The notes below the pieces were generated by a model. The model made no database searches, was not told where the DNA came from, and saw nothing but the letters and a program-made list of their open reading frames with translations. The translations under genes and the position numbers were made by a program. Shown here in pieces: positions 17,647-27,347 of a stretch of 64,000 nucleotides of DNA (the stretch's first letter is position 1; the number at the start of each line of letters is the position of its first letter). This DNA is from Lachnospiraceae bacterium AM93-12TA (GTDB taxonomy: Bacteria > Bacillota > Clostridia > Lachnospirales > Lachnospiraceae). The stretch spans positions 1 to 64,000 of the forward strand of contig JAQERH010000011.1 of NCBI GenBank assembly GCA_027698105.1, in the 5' to 3' direction.

Positions 17647-18051
17647 ATGAACAAAACAATCTTAATGGGAAGACTGACGAAAGATTCGGAGGTGAAATAT
17701 CTCCAGGATGAAAACAGTACTGCAGTGGCACGATACACGCTGGCAGTAGACAGACGATATCGAAAGGATGGAAAGGCAGAAACAGATTTTATTTCCTGTG
17801 TTACCTTTGGGAAGAATGCTGAGTTTGCAGAAAAATATTTGAAAAAAGGTTTGAAGCTTTTAGTAAGCGGACGGATCCAGACTGGAAGCTATGTGAATCA
17901 GGAGGGGAATAAAGTTTATACCACCAACGTGATCGTAGAAGAACATTATTTCGCAGAAGGGAAGAAACTGTCAGGATCAGAAAAGAAAGAAGATACCGAT
18001 CCAGATGGATTTATGCATCTTCCAGATGGAGAAGAACTTCCGTTTGAGTAA
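17647..18051 (+). CDS. ssb: Single-stranded DNA-binding protein
   Basis: SSB coats single-stranded DNA during replication and conjugative transfer. The 134-residue protein starts MNKTILMGRLTKDSEVKYL, the standard SSB N-terminus, and keeps the OB-fold core through FISCVTFGKNAEFAEKYLKKG and the TNVIVEEHYFAEG strand. The C-terminus ends in an acidic stretch (DGEELPFE) like the protein-interaction tip of bacterial SSBs. AGAAAGGAG precedes the start. It belongs to the mobilization and replication module of this element. Confidence 0.93.
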   Translation: MNKTILMGRLTKDSEVKYLQDENSTAVARYTLAVDRRYRKDGKAETDFISCVTFGKNAEFAEKYLKKGLKLLVSGRIQTGSYVNQEGNKVYTTNVIVEEHYFAEGKKLSGSEKKEDTDPDGFMHLPDGEELPFE

Positions 18052-18080
18052 GAAAAACTCGGATGCTGAAAGCAGAAGAG

Positions 18081-18120
18081 CGCACTTATATACCTTACAA
18101 GGTATGTGCGTCCTACGGAA
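18081..18120 (+). other. Candidate oriT hairpin of the MobA/MobL system in the spoIIID element
   Basis: CGCAC...ATACCTT (18081-18096) pairs with AAGGTATGTGCG (18099-18110), with a 4-base bulge, followed by TCCTACGGAAG. A hairpin of the same build, followed by TCTCCGAAG, lies before the other MobA/MobL relaxase at 45403-45447. Two independent relaxase loci sharing this layout suggests transfer origins; the nick site is not proven. Confidence 0.5.
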
Positions 18121-18253
18121 GTAGCATCTTTCTGAAGGGGAATTCCGAAAGTGTTTGCGGATGCTCCATCCGAAGAAGGGTTCCCCTTCCGGCAGAAATG
18201 CCTATCCCGTAACAGAGAAAATTGAAGAGTTGAAAAAGGAGAAAAAGAACGAT

Positions 18254-18676
18254 ATGGCGAAGAAGAAAACATTTCAGGAATATACCCAGGAAACACTTCT
18301 TGAGATTGAAAAAACAGAAGCTGCATTGAAACAGGCAAAGCTTGAGAAGGAACAGGTAGAGCATAGGATCCAGAGATCCTTGAACTACCTAGATACACAG
18401 AAAAAGAAAAAACGAAAGGCACGAACCCATCTGTTGATTCAGAAAGGAGCAGCCATAGAAGCAATCTGTAAAGATACCAAATATCTGACAGAGGCAGAAT
18501 TTTATCAGCTGATGGATGAACTTCTTCATGATCCCGCTTGTAAGTTTTGTGATGTCGTTCATGAAATGGTTCGTGGACGGGCGGAAACTGCAGAAGCAAA
18601 AGAACGAGAATTAGCAGAAGAGGAAGCACTATTAAAGGCGATGCAACGAGGTGAACTGCCACAGGGAGATGCGTAA
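18254..18676 (+). CDS. DUF3847-family accessory protein
   Basis: This 140-residue protein is mostly coiled coil: an N-terminal helix with LLEIEKTEAALKQAKLEKEQVE, a Lys-rich basic patch (TQKKKKRKARTHLL), then QKGAAIEAICKDTKYLTEAEFYQLMDELL. The same order of features occurs in the shorter protein at 45095-45391, also just upstream of a MobA/MobL relaxase, so the pair define a conserved partner of this relaxase type. A role as relaxosome accessory protein is inference. I start at MAKKKTFQEY (18254) rather than at the upstream ATG at 18155, which lies in the candidate oriT region. Confidence 0.75.
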   Translation: MAKKKTFQEYTQETLLEIEKTEAALKQAKLEKEQVEHRIQRSLNYLDTQKKKKRKARTHLLIQKGAAIEAICKDTKYLTEAEFYQLMDELLHDPACKFCDVVHEMVRGRAETAEAKERELAEEEALLKAMQRGELPQGDA

Positions 18677-18677
18677 G

Positions 18678-20225
18678 ATGGGCTGTTATCACTTTCATCT
18701 GAATCAATTATCCAGAGGAAAAGGACAGTCTGCCATTGCCAGTGCTGCTTACCGAGCCGGTACAAAACTGGAATGTACGTATTATGGAGAAGTAAGTGAT
18801 TATACGAGAAAAGGCGGTGTGGTATTAGCGGAGATCCATCTTCCCAAACAGGCTCCGGAGAGATTCAAAGACAGGGAGATCCTTTGGAATGAGGTGGAAT
18901 GGATCGAAGGGAATAAGAAAGCACAGTTGGCACACAGCTTTGATATTGCCTTGATGAATGAGTTTTCCATGGAAGAAAATATTGAGCTTGCAAGAAGATT
19001 CGTAGAAGAACAGTTAGTCGCAAGAGGGATGATCGCAGATTTGGCAATCCATGATCCGAAGAAGGCAAAGGATAAAATCCCCAATCCCCATATGCACATC
19101 ATGGTTCCTATCCGCCCTTTACAGGAAGATGGTACCTGGGGACAAAAACAAAAAAAGGTTCCAGTACTGACACCGTATGGACAGCCGGTTCTGAATCAGA
19201 AAGGGTAGCCGGTATTTCGGGCGGTACATACAACGGATTGGAGCAGGAAAGAAACCTTGGAAGAACTGAGAAATGCCTGGGCGAGGATGTGCAACGAATT
19301 GTATGAAGAAAAGGGACTTACAGAAAGAGTCGATGCCAGATCTTATGAGAAACGGGGGATTGATAAGATCCCGATGGTGCATGAAGGACCGAATGTACAG
19401 GCAATGGAAGCAAGAGGAATTTCAACCGCACTGGGAAGTTTAAACCGACTTATTCGAGCCTTAAATGATATGAAAGAACGGGCAAAGAATCTTCTTCAAT
19501 GGTCTTTGCTTCGACAAAGCCAGTTGATGGAACTGATGCTGTTCTTACATCAGCCAACTTTAGCGGATTATCTAAGAAACTATTATGACAAGAGAAATGC
19601 AGTCGCAGAATCCTACGCTTATGGAACACAAAATGCGAAGAATATAAATCTGAAACAATTTGCAGAGACCATCCGCTTTCTGGAAGAGCAGGATGTGAGA
19701 ACCCCGGAACAGCTGACAGAGAAAATCCAGGAATTAGATACTCAGCTAAAAGAGGTAAGTCAGCGGTTGAATCAACAACTGTCTGCTCTGCGAAGTGTCA
19801 ACAGCAACCTTTACGCAATGAAAGAGTATTTTGAAACGAGACCTGTTTATCTGGAATTAAAGAACAAATATTTTGGCAGGGAAAAATTCAAAGAGGAACA
19901 TAAGAAGGAACTTAGCAGATATTATCGTTCGGAAAGGATCTTAAAAGAAAACCTGGATTCAAGGGGGAAGATCCCGGAAGGACAATGGAAACGAGAAGCA
20001 GACAGTTTATCAGAAGAGATAGCTGCTTTACGAAAAGAAGATAAACGGATCCATGCCATGTTACGAAAGTATGAGGGGATCAAAAATCATGTGGAAGTTT
20101 TGATGGCAGAGGAGGACGAGGAGGTTTCTCTTCCAGAAACAAACAAGAGGGAGCAATCCACAGAAACAAAAGAAGCAGTAAGAACTGTGAAACCAAAGAA
20201 GAAACATCATGGAATGGAATTATAG
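18678..20225 (+). pseudogene. MobA/MobL relaxase interrupted by one in-frame amber codon
   Basis: Relaxases of the MOBQ class nick oriT and lead the DNA into the recipient. The N-terminal part (18678-19208) carries HFHLNQLSRGKGQSAIASAAY and the metal-binding HUH segment NPHMHIMVPIRPL. A TAG at 19206-19208 stops it after LNQKG. The same frame continues at once with PVFRAVHTTDWSRKETLEEL and runs to 20225, ending in a long coiled coil. Read through, the product would be 515 codons, close to the intact homologue at 46091 (524 residues). One substitution would explain the stop. Truncated to 176 residues, the enzyme still has its HUH motif but lacks its C-terminal two thirds. Confidence 0.9.
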
Positions 20226-20240
20226 GAGGGATTTTAGAAG

Positions 20241-22148
20241 ATGGAAGAATATACAAGAGAACAGATTCAAAGAGCAGATGATACCGATTTATATGTTTTT
20301 CTTTCTGGGAGAGGAGAATCGTTCAAACGATGTGGGAAGGAATACCGATGGTTGCGACATGACAGTGTGATGATCAACAAGAACGAATGGTATCGTTTTA
20401 GTCAGAATAAAGGCGGTCATGCCATCGATTTTATGAAAGAATTTTACGGTCTTTCTTTTGCAGAGGCAGTCAAAGAATTATTAGGAGAAGAGGGAGTTGG
20501 AGAAACCAACAGAAGAACGGCCAAGGAAGATGCAGGCAGACAGAGGGTCTGCCCCATCCCCTTGCCTGGATTGGAACTGCCAGAAAGAAATGAAAGCTGT
20601 GAGATTGCAAGGAAGTATCTCATTGAACAGAGAAAACTATCGGAACATTTGGTGGATCAGATGATCGAAAAGGGAGATATTTATGAAAGCAAAGCATATC
20701 ACAATGTGGTGTTCGTTGGAAGAGACAAAGAACAGAATCCCAGATATGCAGCTATGCGGGGAATCGATGAGAACCGATATCGTGGGGAGGCAAGAGGTTC
20801 AGAAAAAGCCTATGGATTTGGCCATATAGGAACGGATGAAAAGCTATTTGTGTTTGAATCCCCCATTGATCTCTTGTCTTATATCACTGCAGTTCCGGAA
20901 GAATGGGAAAAGCATAGTTATATTTCCCTAGGAGGATTGAGTGAAAAAGCAATGAAACGGATGTATACAGAATATCCTCATATCCATTCCATCTACTTGT
21001 GTCTGGATAATGATGAGCCTGGAAATGAGAGATGCAGGCAGTTTGTTTCTCTTATTCCGGAGGAACTGAGTGTGTACCGATTAGAACCGGTGAAGAAAGA
21101 CTGGAATGAATGTCTGGTAGCAGAAGTTCCGGTAGAAAATATGGCAAAGCAGATGTGCTGGAGAGATGCCAGGGAAAAACCAGTTCCGGTCATGAAGATG
21201 TCGGAGGTTGAGGAAACGGTGGTTCAGTGGTTATGGTATCCCTTCATTCCCTTTGGAAAGGTTACTTTGATCCAGGGGAATCCGGGAAAAGGAAAAACAT
21301 GGCTTGCAATGGCAATCGCCGCATACTGTACGAATGGAAAAGAACTTCCCGATGCACTTCCCATAGAACCCTTTAATGTGTTGTATCAAACAGCAGAGGA
21401 TGGGATAGCAGATACCATTAAGCCTAGATTAGCAAAATGTGGTGCAGATATGACAAGGGTGCGATTCATCAATGAAGATGAAAAACAACTTTCTATGACG
21501 GACGATCGGATTGAAAAAGCCATTCGCCAGAACAATGTACGCCTCATGATCATGGATCCCATACAGGCCTATCTGGGAGCCAATGTGGATATGAACCGGG
21601 CAAATGAGATCCGTCCCTTATTTCGACATCTCAGTACGATTGCAGAGAGAACCGGATGTGCCATTGTTCTCATTGGACATTTGAATAAGTCATCGGGAAG
21701 TCAGAGCGATTATCGTTCCTTGGGATCTATTGATATCGCAGCGGCAGTACGAAGCATCTTATTTGTAGAAAAGGTGGAAAAAGAGAAGGAACAGGATATC
21801 CGAGTGGTATATCAGCAAAAGGATTCTCTTGCTAAGAAGGAAAATCCGGTAGCGTTTTCTTTAGGAGAAGAAGGCTTAAAATGGTTAGGAGAATACGATA
21901 TATCCATTGAAGATCTGCTAATGGGGAAAGCAGGAACGAAAAAGGAAACGAAACTGGAAAAGGCACAGAAGTTGATCCTGGAGTTATTAACCAAACGGAA
22001 AGTAATGTGCTTAGAAGAATTAGAGGCAGAGCTACTAGTCTATGGGATTTCTTCTAGAACAGGAAGAGATGCAAGAAAGCAGCTGGAAAACAGACTGAGC
22101 TACGACTGGTGTCAGGGAAGAAAAACAGTTGCTTTAACAACAGAATAA
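20241..22148 (+). CDS. Primase-helicase fusion (DUF3991/Toprim-like + RepA-type AAA ATPase)
   Basis: The 635-residue protein has an N-terminal zinc-finger-primase-like region (about 1-90, with CGKEYRWLRHDSVMINKNEWYRFSQ), a Toprim-like middle (FVFESPIDLLSYI, then SIYLCLDNDEPGNERC, about 190-270), and a hexameric RepA-type helicase domain with Walker A GNPGKGKTWLAMAIA (about 345-360), Walker B LMIMDPIQAYLG and the sensor ILIGHLNKSSGSQSDYRSLGS. It should prime and unwind DNA for replication of the element's circular form or of the transferred strand. It follows the relaxase by 15 bases, with GGAGGG before the start. Confidence 0.85.
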   Translation: MEEYTREQIQRADDTDLYVFLSGRGESFKRCGKEYRWLRHDSVMINKNEWYRFSQNKGGHAIDFMKEFYGLSFAEAVKELLGEEGVGETNRRTAKEDAGRQRVCPIPLPGLELPERNESCEIARKYLIEQRKLSEHLVDQMIEKGDIYESKAYHNVVFVGRDKEQNPRYAAMRGIDENRYRGEARGSEKAYGFGHIGTDEKLFVFESPIDLLSYITAVPEEWEKHSYISLGGLSEKAMKRMYTEYPHIHSIYLCLDNDEPGNERCRQFVSLIPEELSVYRLEPVKKDWNECLVAEVPVENMAKQMCWRDAREKPVPVMKMSEVEETVVQWLWYPFIPFGKVTLIQGNPGKGKTWLAMAIAAYCTNGKELPDALPIEPFNVLYQTAEDGIADTIKPRLAKCGADMTRVRFINEDEKQLSMTDDRIEKAIRQNNVRLMIMDPIQAYLGANVDMNRANEIRPLFRHLSTIAERTGCAIVLIGHLNKSSGSQSDYRSLGSIDIAAAVRSILFVEKVEKEKEQDIRVVYQQKDSLAKKENPVAFSLGEEGLKWLGEYDISIEDLLMGKAGTKKETKLEKAQKLILELLTKRKVMCLEELEAELLVYGISSRTGRDARKQLENRLSYDWCQGRKTVALTTE

Positions 22149-22311
22149 AGGATGACATTGGCAAAAACACACTTTGGCATTGGCAGTCTTTATAGATACC
22201 TTTGCCAGCCGCCAATGTTAGAGCAATTACGAATAGATGATAGTTAAGGTCTATTTTAATAGGTATTTTCATAGTAATGGACAAAGAGAAAAGGGAGGTG
22301 GGAACGCCGCT

Positions 22312-22479
22312 ATGAAGAAACAAAAACTGAATTATCGTTTTCATAATCCGAATACTGCGGAAGTGACCGCCGATTACATATTAAAAGTATTTATTGAGGT
22401 GAATGCGAAGAAGGTAGAACGAGTTATGCAGGAGGTAGCTGAGAATAGTGCGGAAGAGGACAAGCGGGAAGCAAAATAA
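22312..22479 (+). CDS. Conserved small protein (55 residues) of the mobile element
   Basis: The ATG at 22312 follows GGGAGGTGGG and gives MKKQKLNYRFHNPNTAE and a helical, charged remainder ending EEDKREAK. It looks like a short DNA-binding or accessory protein, but I cannot name a family. Its position, between the replication module and the cargo, makes it one of few candidates for a recombination directionality factor; this is inference only. Alternative upstream start at 22237 lacks a ribosome-binding site. Confidence 0.6.
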   Translation: MKKQKLNYRFHNPNTAEVTADYILKVFIEVNAKKVERVMQEVAENSAEEDKREAK

Positions 22480-22556
22480 AATTCTCTATTCTTAACGATG
22501 AAAAATGCAGAAAAAGAAATTACAAAGCAATATATGAGAGAAAATCTCAAATATAG

Positions 22557-22584
22557 TTTACAAAAACTAAAAATAGAGTATAAT
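22557..22584 (+). promoter_or_regulatory. Promoter of the defence cluster
   Basis: TTTACA (22557-22562) and TATAAT (22579-22584), spacer 16, lie about 40 bases before the AAA ATPase start. No other strong promoter is obvious before the following three genes, so one transcript may serve both defence pairs. Confidence 0.6.
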
Positions 22585-22624
22585 AAAGAGTAGATAAGAT
22601 AAAATCTGAAATGGAGGTAACGAT

Positions 22625-23851
22625 ATGTTATGCCAATTTACAGTTAAGAATTTTAAAAGTATACGAGATGAGATGACGTTTGATATGCAGGCGGCGGCTA
22701 TTTCGGAGCATGAAGATAAAGTGATAATGGATAAAAATGGAGAGCAGTTTTTGCCGGTTTCTGCAATATATGGTCCAAATGGTGGTGGAAAATCAAATGT
22801 CTTGGAAGCATTGCATACTGTGGCAGCAAAAGTGTTACGCCCGTTGTATGCAACAGGAGATAACGAGGAACGTGTTTTTCTTCAGAAAAAATTATTGATT
22901 GAGCCTTTTGTATTTTCGGAAGAAATGAAAAATGAACCGACAGAATTTGAAGTTTTCTTCCGAACAGAACTTGCAGAGTATAGATATATACTTCATGTGA
23001 AAAGAGAGATTGTTGTATATGAGTGCCTCGATCGTGTGAAATTGGAGACGGGAAGACGTTCAGCTCTTTTTGAGCGAAATGTAGAGGAAACAATATTAAA
23101 GGGTGTGTTTGCAAAATTAAAGATTAGTGACGAACTTTCTGAAACATTGCCATTATTATCTTATTTAGGAATTACCTATAAGAAAAATGAGGTGGTAAAA
23201 GACGTTTTAGAATGGTTTGAATACGGCATTGATTTCCTAAACTATGGGAATCCGATTGAAGAACTTCGTATGGCAGTATCAAATTCAGAGGATGTAAAGC
23301 AGTTAATGTTGGATATGATTCAGGAAATGGATTTGGACATTGTGGATTTCCGAGTTGTGAAAGATGAAAACGATCGAATTGATGTGTATACAAAACATAT
23401 GGTAGAGGGATATGAAGCAGAACTAAATTTGTTTGATGAATCCAGCGGTACAAAGAAATTGTTTGGGTTAATGCCATTTATTGCTGATAGCTTATTATCA
23501 GGAGCAACACTGGTAATTGATGAACTAGATGCAAAAATCCATCCAGTGTTATTACGTCATATAATTATGATGTTCAATGACATGAATATTAATAAGAAAA
23601 AGGCACAGTTGATTTTTACATCTCATGATTTATCTACGATGAATAGTGAGGTGTTCCGCAGGGATGAAATCTGGTTTGTGGCGAAAGGAAATGCACAGAA
23701 TTCCCAATTGTATTCTCTTGTAGAGTTTAAAAATGAGAAGGGCGAGTCTGTTCGTAAAGATGCCAAATTTGATAAACAGTATCTTGAAGGTAAGTATGGC
23801 GCAGATCCATACCTCAGAAGAATTATAGATTGGGGGAAGGTTAATGCCTAA
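22625..23851 (+). CDS. AAA family ATPase (AAA15/OLD-like), AbiLi-type partner of RloB
   Basis: This 408-residue ATPase begins MLCQFTVKNFKSIRDEMTF, the N-terminus of the SMC-like AAA15 group, and has Walker A GPNGGGKSNVLEAL (about 50-63), Walker B LVIDELDAKIHP (about 297-308) and a sensor FTSHDLSTMN. Its gene overlaps the next one (RloB) by 8 bases. Paired AAA ATPase and RloB genes are known as the RloAB / AbiL abortive-infection type; phage resistance by abortive infection has been assigned to that family. TGGAGGTAAC precedes the start. The phage trigger and target are not readable here. Confidence 0.85.
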   Translation: MLCQFTVKNFKSIRDEMTFDMQAAAISEHEDKVIMDKNGEQFLPVSAIYGPNGGGKSNVLEALHTVAAKVLRPLYATGDNEERVFLQKKLLIEPFVFSEEMKNEPTEFEVFFRTELAEYRYILHVKREIVVYECLDRVKLETGRRSALFERNVEETILKGVFAKLKISDELSETLPLLSYLGITYKKNEVVKDVLEWFEYGIDFLNYGNPIEELRMAVSNSEDVKQLMLDMIQEMDLDIVDFRVVKDENDRIDVYTKHMVEGYEAELNLFDESSGTKKLFGLMPFIADSLLSGATLVIDELDAKIHPVLLRHIIMMFNDMNINKKKAQLIFTSHDLSTMNSEVFRRDEIWFVAKGNAQNSQLYSLVEFKNEKGESVRKDAKFDKQYLEGKYGADPYLRRIIDWGKVNA

Positions 23852-24542
23852 GAAAGCCAGAACAGAAGCGTGGAGAAAGAAGCGCCGCCAAGAGCATTTG
23901 GAAATGAAAAAATACAGATATTACATTTTCTGTGAAGGTCAAGAAACGGAACCAAATTATTTCCAAGGGTTCAAAAAATGTATTGAAGAAAATCCGATTT
24001 ACAAAGATATGGTTTTGATTGAAATAGAGCCTTGTCAGGCGGAGACCATGCGTGTAATCGGAATGGCAGAAGAATATGTGAAAAAGAATCGACTTCAAAA
24101 AGGGCAGATATGGTGCGTGTATGATAAAGATAGTTTTCCGGCGCAGCATTTTAATGGTGTGGTTGAACGTGCTGAGAAATTGAATAAACAGAATCCAGAG
24201 TTACAATATCATGCGGCATGGAGTAACGAGTGCATAGAGTTTTGGTTTCTTCTGCATTTTGCATATTATACTTCAAACAATCATAGATCTGAGTATAAGA
24301 AGTTCCTTAATGAGAAATTTCAAGAACTTGGGATTGGTAACTATGAGAAAAATATGGCTAATATTTTTGAACTGTTGACGGAATATGGAAGTCCGAAATT
24401 GGCGATACGATATGCGAAGCGAATTATAAAAGAGGGGCAGGGGAAAACACCGACAGAGATTGCACCGGGAACGAAAGTTTATGAGTTGGTGGAGGAATTG
24501 GCAAAGTATTTGACGGAAGAATATAGAAAATTGTTTTCATGA
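23844..24542 (+). CDS. RloB-family protein (AbiLii-type)
   Basis: The 232-residue protein has the RloB pattern: a basic N-terminus (RTEAWRKKRRQEH), KYRYYIFCEGQETEPNYF with a conserved Glu, IWCVYDKDSFP with the Asp pair, and AWSNECIEFWFLLHFAYY. These resemble the acidic motifs of Toprim-like nucleases, so RloB is thought to be the effector and the AAA protein the sensor; the biochemical activity is not something I can show. Start codon lies inside the end of the ATPase gene, so translation is coupled. Confidence 0.85.
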   Translation: MPKKARTEAWRKKRRQEHLEMKKYRYYIFCEGQETEPNYFQGFKKCIEENPIYKDMVLIEIEPCQAETMRVIGMAEEYVKKNRLQKGQIWCVYDKDSFPAQHFNGVVERAEKLNKQNPELQYHAAWSNECIEFWFLLHFAYYTSNNHRSEYKKFLNEKFQELGIGNYEKNMANIFELLTEYGSPKLAIRYAKRIIKEGQGKTPTEIAPGTKVYELVEELAKYLTEEYRKLFS

Positions 24543-24562
24543 ATAATACGGAAGGATAAATA

Positions 24563-25594
24563 ATGGATATTGATACGATAAAAAAGATAATACAAGATTT
24601 TTTTCAAGAGGGTACAGTTACAATAGTTGGATCAGGACTCTCATTAGCAGAAGGAATTCCAGGAATGGGCGAACTAGCTAAGAAATTGCAAATGGAAATT
24701 CCAGGATTGTTGTCTGCGACAGGTGATATTAAAAACTGGAATAATATTGAAAACGATTTGGCAAAAGGAGTTGGATTAGAAGAAGCTTTACACAATACTA
24801 AGCCAAGTTCATATGTTGAAGAGTGTATTCGGAAAGTAACGGCAATATATATTGGTGAAGCGGATAAAAGGCTTTTGACAGATATTGTAAAAACTGGAAA
24901 ACAACTTAGATTTTCGGAATATTTACAACGGTTTAATATAAGAAATGAAGGAATGACGGTAATTACAACAAATTATGATCGATTGCTTGAGTACGCATGT
25001 GAAACTAATGAAATAATGGCAGATACACTTTTTGTTGGAAAGTATATAGCCCGTTTCAAACCCAATCAAAGTAAGTATGGCTCTTGTATTGGGGTGCAAA
25101 GAACGAATGGAAAAGGGAAAAAACTGCAGTATTCTCCAAGAGTGACTATTTTGAAACCACATGGTTGTTTGAGTTGGCATTTAATTAATAGTATTCCATA
25201 TTCATTGCCTGATTATTCAATAGAAGATAGTTTAATAATTACTCCTGGATTAAATAAATATCGCGAAGGGTATAGTGTTCCGTTCGATATACATCGAGCA
25301 CGTGCTAATGAGGAAATTGACAAGGCGCAGCGGTATATTATTATTGGATATGGATTTGGTGATGATCATTTAGAAACACATTTAATACAACAGTTACGTG
25401 CTGGAAAACCAGCACTTATTCTTACTCATTCATTGTCAACAAAAGCGGAAAACATAGTTAAAGAATGTGCTGGAATTACTGCGGTTTGTCATGCCAATAG
25501 TAATGATACAAAAATATTGAATTCAATAGGTGAAACTATTTTGTCAGGAATAAATTTGTGGGATTTGCATGAAATGATAAAGGAGGTATTTTGA
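24563..25594 (+). CDS. SIR2-like NADase of a SIR2-HerA defence system
   Basis: The 343-residue protein has the SIR2 NAD-binding motifs: VGSGLSLAEGIPGMGELA (from about residue 22), VITTNYDRLLEYA (about 131-143, the T-x-N-x-D motif) and LKPHGCLSWH (about 197-206, with the catalytic His), closing with IIGYGFGDDHLE. In anti-phage systems such domains hydrolyse NAD to stop phage growth. The next gene encodes HerA with an overlap at the stop and start codons, the arrangement known as SIR2-HerA. It is about 36 percent GC by eye, far below the host genes. Confidence 0.9.
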   Translation: MDIDTIKKIIQDFFQEGTVTIVGSGLSLAEGIPGMGELAKKLQMEIPGLLSATGDIKNWNNIENDLAKGVGLEEALHNTKPSSYVEECIRKVTAIYIGEADKRLLTDIVKTGKQLRFSEYLQRFNIRNEGMTVITTNYDRLLEYACETNEIMADTLFVGKYIARFKPNQSKYGSCIGVQRTNGKGKKLQYSPRVTILKPHGCLSWHLINSIPYSLPDYSIEDSLIITPGLNKYREGYSVPFDIHRARANEEIDKAQRYIIIGYGFGDDHLETHLIQQLRAGKPALILTHSLSTKAENIVKECAGITAVCHANSNDTKILNSIGETILSGINLWDLHEMIKEVF

Positions 25595-27333
25595 TGGGAA
25601 ATTTGTTAGTGTTTTCGGAAAATGATATGTTAGGACATGTAACACATGTTGATACAGAGCAGATTATTATTGAAATTGAAAATAGTAATCTGATGAACAA
25701 GATTTGTGTAGGAAATCTCGTGGCGATAGAAACATCAAAGCAACATGAAAATTTAATTGCACTCATTGACAAAGTGACTCGAAAGTATATGGAGACTTAT
25801 ATGGACGAAGATAATGAAATTGGTGAGATGATGGCATCGTCCACTGATTACATTAAAGTAAGTGTAATAGGTACATATTATTCTGTATACGGTTCTGTAC
25901 ATGATTTGTTTAAAAGAGGTGTTGAAACTTTTCCGCAAATTGAAAGTAAATGTTATGAGATTATAGGTCAGAACCTTCAAAATTTTATGAATATTTTGGG
26001 GAAAGATATTGATACAGATAAACGATTGAAAATTGGTTCTTTTATGATGGATACAAGTGCAGAAGCAGTACTTGATGGCAACAAGTTTTTTCAGCGACAT
26101 GCAGCTGTTTTGGGAAGTACAGGATCGGGAAAAAGTTGGTGTGTGGCAAATATATTAGAAAAAGCAAGTAAATTGAAATATACTAATATTATTGTGTTTG
26201 ATATGCATGGAGAATATAAAAGTTTAACGGAGGGGACAGATGCAATTGCACAATCTTTTAAGATTGCAGGTCCTGGGGATTTGGAAACGTCGAACGACGA
26301 TGCTTTGTTCTTGCCATATTGGTTACTTAACCGAGAAGAACTCTTATCAATGATTTTAGATAGAAGTGACTCAAATGCTCCGAATCAGGCATCTCGATTT
26401 ACGTTGCACATTCGCAGTTTAAAAGAAGCAACGTTGACTAGAGAAGGAAAGACAGATACATTGAAAACATTTACTGTTGATTCGCCGATTCCATTTTTAA
26501 TGACAGATTTATTAGAGTTGTTAAAAGATGATGATACTAGAAAAGGTATGGGGAAAAATGGTCCGATTAAAGGAGAATGGGAAGGTAAATTAACACGATT
26601 CATTTCTAGATTGGAAACTAAGATTGCAGATAAAACTTATGGATTTATGTTTCAACCAACGGATGAGATTCAAATGTATAATTGGTTGGCAAATTTGGCT
26701 TGTCGCTTGTTAGGCTATCAGAGTGGTCAAAAAGGGATTAAGATAATTGATTTCTCAGAAGTTCCATCTGATGTTCTACCTGTTGTAACAGGAACGTTGG
26801 CGAGATTATTATATGATATTCAGTTTTGGATGAATGAACAAAAACGAACACCGTTTACACTTGTTTGTGACGAAGCACATTTGTATTTACCTATAAAGGA
26901 GGATGCTGATGCGGTTCAAAAGCAAGCATTATATAATTTTGAGCGAATAGCAAAGGAAGGAAGAAAGTATGGGGTATCGATTTTGGCAGTTAGCCAACGA
27001 CCAGCAGATGTTAGTAAAACTATATTAAGTCAATGCAATAATTTTGTGGTTTTGAGATTGACTAATGAAAGAGATAAAGGTGTAATTAAAAATCTGCTAC
27101 CAGATTCATTGAAAAGTACAATAGAATTCTTGCCTTTGCTTGATGTGGGAGAAGCATTAGTGGTAGGAGATGCTATATTATTACCTAGTAAAATAGTATT
27201 AGATAAACCGTTAGAGACACATAGACCAATTAGTGCAACAAAGGATTTTTGGGATGAATGGGATAATAATGAACCTGATAATGATGCAATTAATGAAGCG
27301 ATAGAAGCATTACGAAAACAATGTAGAGGATAA
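25594..27333 (+). CDS. HerA-type hexameric ATPase/translocase (SIR2-HerA defence system)
   Basis: HerA is a FtsK-like DNA translocase; with SIR2 it forms a large complex active in anti-phage defence. The protein has 579 residues when started at the ATG at 25594 (AGGAGG, spacing 7; a TTG just upstream is less likely). An N-terminal HAS-barrel-like domain is followed by Walker A LGSTGSGKSWCVANIL (about 172-187), Walker B LVCDEAHLYLP (about 423-433) and the segment AVSQRPADVSKTILSQCNNFVVLRL with the arginine expected in HerA. It overlaps the SIR2 gene (TGATG). Confidence 0.92.
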   Translation: MGNLLVFSENDMLGHVTHVDTEQIIIEIENSNLMNKICVGNLVAIETSKQHENLIALIDKVTRKYMETYMDEDNEIGEMMASSTDYIKVSVIGTYYSVYGSVHDLFKRGVETFPQIESKCYEIIGQNLQNFMNILGKDIDTDKRLKIGSFMMDTSAEAVLDGNKFFQRHAAVLGSTGSGKSWCVANILEKASKLKYTNIIVFDMHGEYKSLTEGTDAIAQSFKIAGPGDLETSNDDALFLPYWLLNREELLSMILDRSDSNAPNQASRFTLHIRSLKEATLTREGKTDTLKTFTVDSPIPFLMTDLLELLKDDDTRKGMGKNGPIKGEWEGKLTRFISRLETKIADKTYGFMFQPTDEIQMYNWLANLACRLLGYQSGQKGIKIIDFSEVPSDVLPVVTGTLARLLYDIQFWMNEQKRTPFTLVCDEAHLYLPIKEDADAVQKQALYNFERIAKEGRKYGVSILAVSQRPADVSKTILSQCNNFVVLRLTNERDKGVIKNLLPDSLKSTIEFLPLLDVGEALVVGDAILLPSKIVLDKPLETHRPISATKDFWDEWDNNEPDNDAINEAIEALRKQCRG

Positions 27334-27347
27334 GGAGAATAAAAAAT

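Noticed and set aside
19206..19208. Amber codon as a recoded amino acid (for example pyrrolysine)
   Set aside because: No recoding signal or tRNA was seen, and a charged residue is expected at this place in the relaxase; simple mutation is the plainer explanation.
24923..25180. Small minus-strand frames inside SIR2 and other genes
   Set aside because: They are shadows of well-supported plus-strand genes.
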